Assembly (NCBI GenBank): GCA_015478945.1 | Contig: JABUQX010087129.1 | Location: 20,001-37,500 of the forward strand | Source of the DNA: Trachelipus rathkii | Lineage: Eukaryota > Arthropoda > Malacostraca > Isopoda > Trachelipodidae | Length of the DNA stretch: 17,500 nt | Direction: 5' to 3' | In this document: one piece after another, positions 9,645-17,500 of the stretch | How the letters are laid out: each line of letters starts with the position of its first letter | Numbering within the stretch: the stretch's first letter is position 1 | Translations under genes and position numbers: made by a program | The notes under the pieces: model-generated | The model's database searches: none | Seen by the model: only the letters and a program-made list of their open reading frames with translations | Told to the model about the DNA's origin: nothing

Positions 9645-9904
9645 AGCCTGGCAATCATCGTACTAACTTACTGATCACATGACTGCTATTTCTATGATGT
9701 CAAGCAGATGTGTTACATTTTCTAAACGTCGTTGTAAGACATTTACATTTTTCACATGTTAAATATAAACATTTCAATTTGTTATGTATTTTCTTTTACG
9801 TTTCTATTATTCTTTACATTTATATTTTGTTAAAAGTTAGTTATTTATTTATTTATTTTAGTTTTATTTATTTTTATTTTTATTTATTTAAAATAATCTA
9901 TATA
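9645..9904. other. Unique linker between outer and inner halves of the left arm
   Basis: AT-rich linker whose first ~60 bases (with CTGGCAATCATCGTA) can be matched, with many changes, to the reverse complement of about 13870-13940. The 84-residue ORF at 9710-9964 is Phe/Ile/Tyr-rich, runs into module A, and is not credible as a gene. Confidence 0.6.
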
Positions 9905-10535
9905 TTTTTTAAAAACTTTTATTTATTTTTGTTTATTCTGTTTAAAACATTTTGTTTTAACTAAAATTTATTTCATTTTATGTTTATAACTTAAAAAAAT
10001 TTGCATTTTACATACCTTAAATCAGTAAAGCAGTAAATCAGTAAATCAAACTGCCTTCCAGCCACCTTCCTACCATTCCATGATCTATTGATCTATTGAT
10101 CTATTGATCTATTGATTCAAGTCATATTTTGTATAACATAACACAAAAACTTTTATTTATTTTTGTTTTGTTTCTTTAAACATTTTTGTTTTAACTAAAA
10201 TTTATTTCATTTTATGTTTATAACTTAAAAAAATTTGCATTTTTACATACCTTAAATCAGTAAATCAGTAAATCAGTAAATCAAACTGCCTTCCATCCCC
10301 TACCCTTCCATGATCTATTGATCTATTGATCTATTGATCTATTGATCTATTGATTCAAGTCATATTTTGTATAACATAACACAAAAACTTTTATTTATTT
10401 TTGTATTGTTTCTTTAAACATTTTTGTTTTAACTAAAATTTATTTCATTTTATGTTTATAACTTAAAAAAATTTGCATTTTACATACCTTAAAGCAGTAA
10501 ATCAAAATAGTTAATCAAACCACCCACCCACCCTT
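9905..10535 (+). repeat. Module A satellite, three units, inner left arm
   Basis: Three very similar units with CAGTAAAT arrays near 10020, 10256 and 10494 (spacing 236 and 238). They are closer to one another than the outer six are, and differ from those by a shared TTTAACTAAAATTTATTTCA phrase, so this set was homogenised or amplified separately. Confidence 0.92.
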
Positions 10536-10545
10536 CCACCCATCA

Positions 10546-10702
<157 letters not shown>

Positions 10703-10804
10703 AACATAACAAACCTAACATATCTTACACACGAATAATCCTGTAATATTAATAAAGTTCCTTACTTAACTACAGTAAGTAGCTAAAATCGATGCAATAC
10801 TTAT

Positions 10805-11260
<456 letters not shown>

Positions 11261-11454
11261 GGGTGGATACAAAGAACGTGAGAAAACAAGCCATTCAAAG
11301 GCGTGGGAAAAAGATAATTAGCTTTGGAGGGGAATAAACAAAGAACGGGTATCAATTACATGAACATCTGTTGCTTTGTTCTGACAAAGGTATGAATTCG
11401 GTTACAACATCTGTTACATGAAGGGTAAAAATTGCGATGCGTATAAACATGTAT

Positions 11455-11458
<4 letters not shown>
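11261..11458. other. Linker of the inner left arm
   Basis: Unique, less AT-rich linker in the place that module C holds in the outer half. It is matched, with many changes, by the reverse complement of 12272-12430 (for example TTGCGATGCGTATAAACAT against 12280-12295). No ORF or RNA signature. Confidence 0.55.

Positions 11459-11506
<48 letters not shown>
11459..11506. repeat. (CA)n microsatellite at the loop edge
   Basis: About 24 CA units; the inverted partner is (GT)n at 12244-12271. These two tracts mark the innermost sequence that pairs between the arms. Confidence 0.95.
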
Positions 11507-12133
<627 letters not shown>

Positions 12134-12213
12134 CACATATACATAAATATATTTTCTTAAATGTTCATTCATTTATATATATATATATATATATAACTCA
12201 TATATAACTCTTA

Positions 12214-12271
<58 letters not shown>
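12134..12271. repeat. (TA)n and (GT)n block, start of right arm
   Basis: A/T-rich sequence with (TA)n at about 12173-12193 and 12214-12243 followed by (GT)n 12244-12271, the partner of (CA)n at 11459-11506. Confidence 0.9.
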
Positions 12272-12274
<3 letters not shown>

Positions 12275-12840
12275 CTATGTTTATACGCATCGCAATTTAA
12301 GCAGGCCATTGCTAACCAGTCACCATTGTCCCAGAACAAAGCTGTGAGATTCATGCAGTGATGCCGTTCTTTATTCCCTCCAAAGCAGTATCACCACGCC
12401 TGTGTTTTCTGCGTTTGCATCCCGCCCTCTGGCCCTGATCTTTTGGGCGTGAGCCTGCCATGAAAGGTGATCACGCCTGCGATGTGGTGTTGTGAAGATC
12501 TATGTTGAGTAACCAATAATAATAATGTGTAATATAATAATGTAACAATAACAGTAATGTAATATGTAACAACAATAATATGTATGTAATAATAATAATG
12601 ACAAAAATAATAATAATATTTGGTCCGGTTATGTATAGTAAAGATTGAGACTATTACGATTATCTCAGAAGTTTGATAATTTCTAAAACTAGTTACTTTA
12701 TTAATAGTAACCTATGATACGGTGGAGTGGGGCCAGATAAATTTTTGTTTGGTTAACTATTAAGCATTACATTTCTAATGTAAGTGACGATAATATTTTA
12801 GATAACACCATGAAAAAGAAGTGTGAATAAATAAATATTG
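12272..12840 (-). repeat. Module B and linker, inner right arm (eroded)
   Basis: Inverted counterpart of 10805-11458. Recognisable anchors are GGTGTTGTGAAGATCTATGT (12490-12509), TATGTATAGTAAAGATTGAG (about 12630-12650) and the TTACATTTCTAATGTAA stem-loop (about 12768-12784). The (TAA)n tract is broken up (12516-12620), and the GCGTGCGATCA phrase is altered. Divergence from its partner is visibly greater than between the outer copies. Confidence 0.85.
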
Positions 12841-12921
12841 TCGATTTTACTACTATTGAGTTAAGTAAGGAACGTATGTACAGTCGGGAATCGTATGCAG
12901 ATGAGTTAGGTTAGCAAAATT

Positions 12922-13088
<167 letters not shown>

Positions 13089-13089
13089 T

Positions 13090-13700
13090 GATGGGTGGAA
13101 GGGTGGGTGGGTGGTTTGTTTTTACTGATTTACTGCTTTAAAGTATGTAAAAATGCAATTTTAAGTTATAAACATAAAATGAAATAAATTTAGTTAAAAA
13201 AACTAAAAATATTTTGAAAGAAACAATACAAACAAATAAAAGGACCTCATGTTATGATTATACAATATGAGCGAATCAGATCAATGGTCAAATAGATCAA
13301 TAGATCGTAGATCAATAGATCATGAAGGAAACAGAAGAAGATGACGGAAAGGCACAGTTTATTTACTGATTTACTGCTGATTTAAGTATGTAAAAATGCA
13401 AAATTTTAAGTTATAAACATAAAATGAAATAAACCACGGATTATGTTTAAAGAAACGAAAACAAGCAAAGATTTGTGTTATGACCGAAAACTATGACTGA
13501 GATCAATAGATCAATAGATCAGCAGATCAGTAGATCAATGGATCAACAAATCAATAGATCATGGAATGGTGGGAGGAATGACTGGAAAGGCATTTGACAC
13601 TGATTTACTGCTACTGATTAGAGCATGTAAATGCAAATTTTTAAGAGATAAATTTAGTTAAAAACAAAATGTTTTATTTAGGAACAAACAAATAAATAAA
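13090..13700 (-). repeat. Module A satellite, three units, inner right arm (eroded)
   Basis: Inverted units with TTTACTGATTTACTGCT near 13121, 13358 and 13598 and GATCAATA arrays near 13290 and 13502-13560. The microsatellites are short and broken by substitutions, and the spacer sequences differ from the clean left-arm units at many positions. Confidence 0.88.
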
Positions 13701-13969
13701 AATTTTTAAATATATATATTTTTGAAAAATAAACTAAATAAAAATGAAAAAAATAATTTAACAAATGAAGAAGTAACTTTAAACAAAATGTAAATGTCAG
13801 AAACGTAAAAAAAAATACACAACAAATTGAAAACATTATATTGCTTTATGTGAAAAAATACTTCATTTGTTTAAATATGGCAGCTCTGCCCAACATCATA
13901 AATATGCTGATCAATGGCTACGATGATTGCCAGTATTGTATTAAGCAAAGTGTCTATATTATTGTGTAT
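13701..13969. other. Linker of the right arm
   Basis: AT-rich linker pairing loosely with 9616-9904 (for example AATCATCG / CGATGATTGCCAG). The ORFs at 13841-14071 and 13914-14222 start here and run into (GT)n and (TAA)n; the poly-Val/Cys and poly-Ile translations show they are not genes. Confidence 0.55.
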
Positions 13970-14189
<220 letters not shown>

Positions 14190-14254
14190 CTATTGTTTAA
14201 GATAAAAACATATGTTAAGTAAGGACAAAAGGGGAAACAAAGTAATAAATCTCG

Positions 14255-14482
14255 TTACCATTCTCATGTGTCAAAAGATATTAAGATTAATGAGCCATTC
14301 CTTCTCATGTGTCAAAAGATATTGGGAACAAAGTAATAAATCTATTTACCCTTCTCATGTGTCAAAAGATATTGGGAACAAAGTAATAAATCTATTTACC
14401 CTTCTCATGTGTCAAAAGATATTGGGAACAAAGTAATAAATCTCATTTACCCCTTCTCATGTGTCAAAAGATATTAAGATTA
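14255..14482 (-). repeat. Module C, five ~52-bp tandem repeats, right arm
   Basis: Five copies of CTCATGTGTCAAAAGATATT. The middle three are followed by GGGAACAAAGTAATAAATCT and are almost identical, while the outer two pass into TTAAGATTAATGAG, so the array is bounded by related but distinct end units. The left-arm array is less regular. Confidence 0.92.
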
Positions 14483-14584
14483 ATGAGTCATTCCTCGAAT
14501 TTCATTGGCTGTCCGTGATGGCATAACAAATACAGTTCTCTGATTGGTTACCCTTGAGCGTAACAAGATTGCGTAATGTTTAGG
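14483..14584 (-). other. Unique linker with two CCAAT motifs, right arm
   Basis: Reverse-complement partner of 9061-9160 with both CCAAT motifs present on the minus strand (TTTCATTGGCTG and CTCTGATTGGTTACC). Conservation between arms is high. Function unknown. Confidence 0.45.
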
Positions 14585-15085
<501 letters not shown>

Positions 15086-15099
15086 ATATATTTAACATC

Positions 15100-15185
15100 A
15101 ACAACGACAACAACGACAACAACAACAACAACAACAACTGCAACAAATGCAACAAATGCAACAACAAACGCAACATTTCAACAAC
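15100..15185. repeat. (CAA)n microsatellite, right arm
   Basis: CAA units with GACAAC and ATGCAACAA variants, partner of (GTT)n at 8414-8458 but longer and more varied. Confidence 0.9.
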
Positions 15186-15204
15186 ACCAGCTACAGCAAA
15201 GAAT

Positions 15205-16680
15205 TTATTTTATGTTATGTTATACAAAATATGACTTGAATCAATAGATCCATAGATCAATAGATCAATAGATCAATAGATCAATAGATCATGGAAGGGT
15301 AGGAGGGTGATTGGTGGGCTGTTTGATTAACTGATTTACTGATTTACTGCTTTAAAGTATGTAAAATATAACAATTTTAATACAAAATATGACTTGAATC
15401 AATAGATCAATAGATCAATAGATCAATCGATCAATAGATCAATAGATCAATAGATCAATAGATCAATCGATCAATAGATCAATAGATCAATAGATCATGG
15501 AAGGGTAGGAGGGCAGTTTGATTAACTGATTTACTGATTTACTGCTTTAAAGTATGTAAAAATGCAAATTTTTTTAAGTTATAAACATGAAAAGAATAAA
15601 TTTTTAGTAAAAACAAAATGTTTAAAGAAAACAAAACAAAATAAATAAAAGTTTTTGTGTTATGTTATACAAAATATGACTTGAATCAATAGATCAATAG
15701 ATCAATAGATCAATGGATCAATAGATCAATAGATCATGGAAGGGTAGGAGGATAGAGTGGGTGGTTTGATTAACTGATTTACTGATTTACTGCTTTAGAG
15801 TATGTAAAAATGCAAATTTTTTAAGTTATAAACATAAAAAGAATAAATTTTTAGTAAAAACAAAATATTTAAAGAAAACAAAACAAAATAAATAAAAGTT
15901 TTTGTGTTATGTTATACAAAATATGACTTGAATCAATAGATCAATAGATCAATAGATCAATGGATCAATAGATCAATAGATCATGGAAGGGTAGGAGGAT
16001 AGAGTGGGTGGTTTGATTAACTGATTTACTGATTTACTGCTTTAAAGTATGTAAAAATGCAAATTTTTTTAAGTTATAAACATAAAAAGAATAAATTTTT
16101 AGTAAAAACAAAATGTTTAAAGAAAACAAAACAAAATAAATAAAAGTTTTTGTGTTATGTTAAACAAAATATGACTTGAATAAATAGTTCAATAGATCAA
16201 TAGATCAATAGATCATGGAAGGATAGGAGGGTTGTTTGATTAACTGATTTACTGATTTACTGATTTACTGATTTACTGCTTTACTGATTTACTGATTTAC
16301 TGCTTTAAGGTATGTAAAAATGCAAATTTTTAAGTTATAAACATAAAAAGAATAAATTTTTTAGTAAAACAAAATGTTTAAAGAAAACAAAACAAAATAA
16401 ATAAAAGTTTTTGTGTTATGTTATACAAAATATGACTTGAATCAATAGATCAATAGATCAATAGATCAATAGATCATGGATGGGTAGGAGGGTGGAATGG
16501 GTAGTTTGATTTACTGATTTACTGATTTACTGATTTACTGATTTACTGCTTTAAGGTATGTAAAAATGCAAATTTTTTAAGTTATAAACATAAAAAGAAT
16601 AAATTTTTTAGTAAAAACAAAATATTTAAAGCAAACAAAATAAATAAAAGTAATTAAAAAATTTAAATTGAAAACAAAAA
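15205..16680 (-). repeat. Module A satellite, six units, outer right arm
   Basis: Inverted counterparts of the six outer left units, with TTTACTGATTTACTGCTTTA blocks near 15325, 15530, 15775, 16022, 16240 and 16512, and (GATCAATA)n arrays between them. The units near 15660-15900 and 15905-16140 are almost exact copies of each other, pointing to a recent unit duplication or conversion. Confidence 0.93.
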
Positions 16681-16820
16681 GTAAAAACATAAAGAATAAA
16701 TGTAAATTGAAACATGTAAAATAAAAATAGCAAACAATATATTTTAGTTGACGATTATAAAAAGAAAACGAGATTTTGAAAATAGAAATGTCAGTCTGAG
16801 GTTAAGCTAATGTTTACTAA

Positions 16821-16871
16821 CTCAGCACCGCACCGGCTCCAGCACAGGCTTTAGCACCGGTGCCTGCACCA
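16821..16871 (-). repeat. GCCGGTGCT repeat block, right arm
   Basis: Inverted copy of 6732-6786 with about one substitution. Confidence 0.85.
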
Positions 16872-16928
16872 ACTCTGTCTTCCTTCTTTCTCCATCCTTC
16901 CTCCTTCCTCCTTCTTTTATTTCAGTTG

Positions 16929-16951
16929 GGGACCCTCCTCCGGAGGGTTCC
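16929..16951 (-). repeat. CGGAG-loop hairpin R4
   Basis: GGGACCCTC / GAGGGTTCC stem with one mismatch around CTCCG (CGGAG on the minus strand); partner of L4. Confidence 0.85.
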
Positions 16952-17027
16952 AAACACCATTCTTCCTCCTTCCTCCTTCTTCCTCCTTCCTCATTCCTCC
17001 TTCTTCCTCATTCCTCCGTCTTCTCTT

Positions 17028-17042
17028 ATGCACTCCGTGCAT
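17028..17042 (-). repeat. CGGAG-loop hairpin R2b, missing from the left arm
   Basis: ATGCA / TGCAT around CTCCG. The left-arm homologous site (about 6572-6586) has AATACAGGTCACTAAG and no hairpin. The stem equals that of L2, so this may be a copy of it. Confidence 0.78.
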
Positions 17043-17139
17043 TTCTACTTCTTTTATTTCAGATGGGGAGGCCCAAAGCTCCAGCTCTAGCTCCAGCTCC
17101 GATTCCAAATCCTTCCTCCTTCTTCCTCCTTCTTCTCTT

Positions 17140-17154
17140 ACGCACTCCGTGCAT
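17140..17154 (-). repeat. CGGAG-loop hairpin R2
   Basis: GCA / TGC inner stem around CTCCG, with one mismatch relative to the perfect 5-bp stem of its partner L2. Confidence 0.7.
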
Positions 17155-17191
17155 TTCATCCTTCTAAGATCCTTCTATCTGGAAGGAACCA

Positions 17192-17214
17192 GCACCCCTT
17201 CTCCGAAGGGGTGC
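17192..17214 (-). repeat. CGGAG-loop hairpin R1
   Basis: Perfect 9-bp GCACCCCTT / AAGGGGTGC stem around CTCCG, identical to L1 on the opposite strand. Confidence 0.9.
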
Positions 17215-17319
17215 ACTCGTCCGGAACCTCCATTCCACGCAGACGGAGGCGGCGGCGGCACAAACAGACAAGCGAAAATAGATACCTTCGCGCAAACTAT
17301 TTATTATTTATTTAAATTA

Positions 17320-17366
17320 TATTTTATTTTAATTTTAATTTTAATTTTAATTTTTAATTTTATTTT

Positions 17367-17456
<90 letters not shown>
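17320..17456. repeat. AATTTT repeats and ~88-base poly(T), right arm
   Basis: Partner of 6218-6300. The homopolymer (17369-17456) is more than three times the left copy's length. Confidence 0.9.
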
Positions 17457-17461
<5 letters not shown>

Positions 17462-17500
17462 TTTTTTCCAGTTTTCAAGTTTCAGGAGGTCTTTCCAGTT
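17457..17500 (-). repeat. Terminal CCTGGAA block, right arm, cut by window end
   Basis: Contains TTTTTTCCAGTTTTC and CTTTCCAGTT, matching the reverse complement of about 6186-6217 with several changes. The element's outer end is beyond this edge. Confidence 0.7.

Larger units (their letters stand above)
16875..17140 (-). repeat. Polypyrimidine tract, right arm
   Basis: Partner of the left polypurine tract: TCCTTCC / TTCCTCC repeats with two CTTCTTTTATTTCAG phrases (16911 and 17049). The ORFs on both strands here (16860-17090, 16917-17159) are repetitive translations and do not match the frame of the left-arm ORF end to end, so no gene is called. Confidence 0.75.

Overview
This is a gene-poor, very AT-rich stretch of a eukaryotic nuclear genome. 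Hundreds of bases each of (TA)n, (TTA)n and (CA)n microsatellite, the lack of long ORFs and the transposon debris all argue against a prokaryote or organelle. Interstitial AGGTTAGGTTAGG and CCTAACCTAAC runs resemble the arthropod (TTAGG)n telomere motif, so an insect or other arthropod is my best guess, but the species cannot be told from this sequence. I see no convincing protein-coding gene, tRNA or rRNA. Every listed reading frame is either a microsatellite translated (poly-Ile/Tyr/Asn), a translated tandem repeat, or a short AT-rich chance ORF.

Layout. Bases 1-240 are a moderately GC-rich block ending in a GATGATGAT run and then (TA)n, possibly the 3' tail of a retroelement. Bases 241-1041 are mostly (TA)n and (TTA)n. 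Bases 1289-1949 are a well-defined MITE-like element with ~70-80 bp terminal inverted repeats and a 9-bp target-site duplication (GGCTTTAAG). Bases 1959-5650 are AT-rich spacer with more (TA)n arrays and a 34-bp duplication. Bases 5700-6130 hold a cluster of tiny stem-loops.

The main feature is a giant inverted repeat occupying at least 6186-17500; its right end lies beyond the window. Each arm is at least ~5.3 kb, with a ~0.7 kb loop around 11.5-12.2 kb. From outside to inside each arm has: a terminal CCTGGAA-rich block; poly(A)/AAAATT repeats; a purine-rich block with GC-rich hairpins whose loop is always CGGAG; a GCCGGTGCT block; six ~240-bp satellite units (module A), each with two different 8-bp microsatellites (CAGTAAAT and GATCTATT); module B (hairpin, (TTA)n, and a conserved block containing ACGCGTGCG); module C (five ~47-52 bp repeats with TGACACATGAG); (TTA)n and (CA)n; then three more A units, a second B, and a second (CA)n. 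Even the microsatellites are mirrored. The loop holds three direct copies of a ~243-295 bp unit.

The outer arms are nearly identical in unique sequence, while the inner right arm (about 12.27-13.97 kb) is much more diverged. No transposase is visible. By architecture it resembles a very large non-autonomous foldback-type element (long inverted repeats built of tandem subrepeats, as in Drosophila FB/Galileo), or a genomic palindrome born by inverted duplication. The two arms differ in which CGGAG hairpins they carry, which suggests the hairpins are gained or lost as units.
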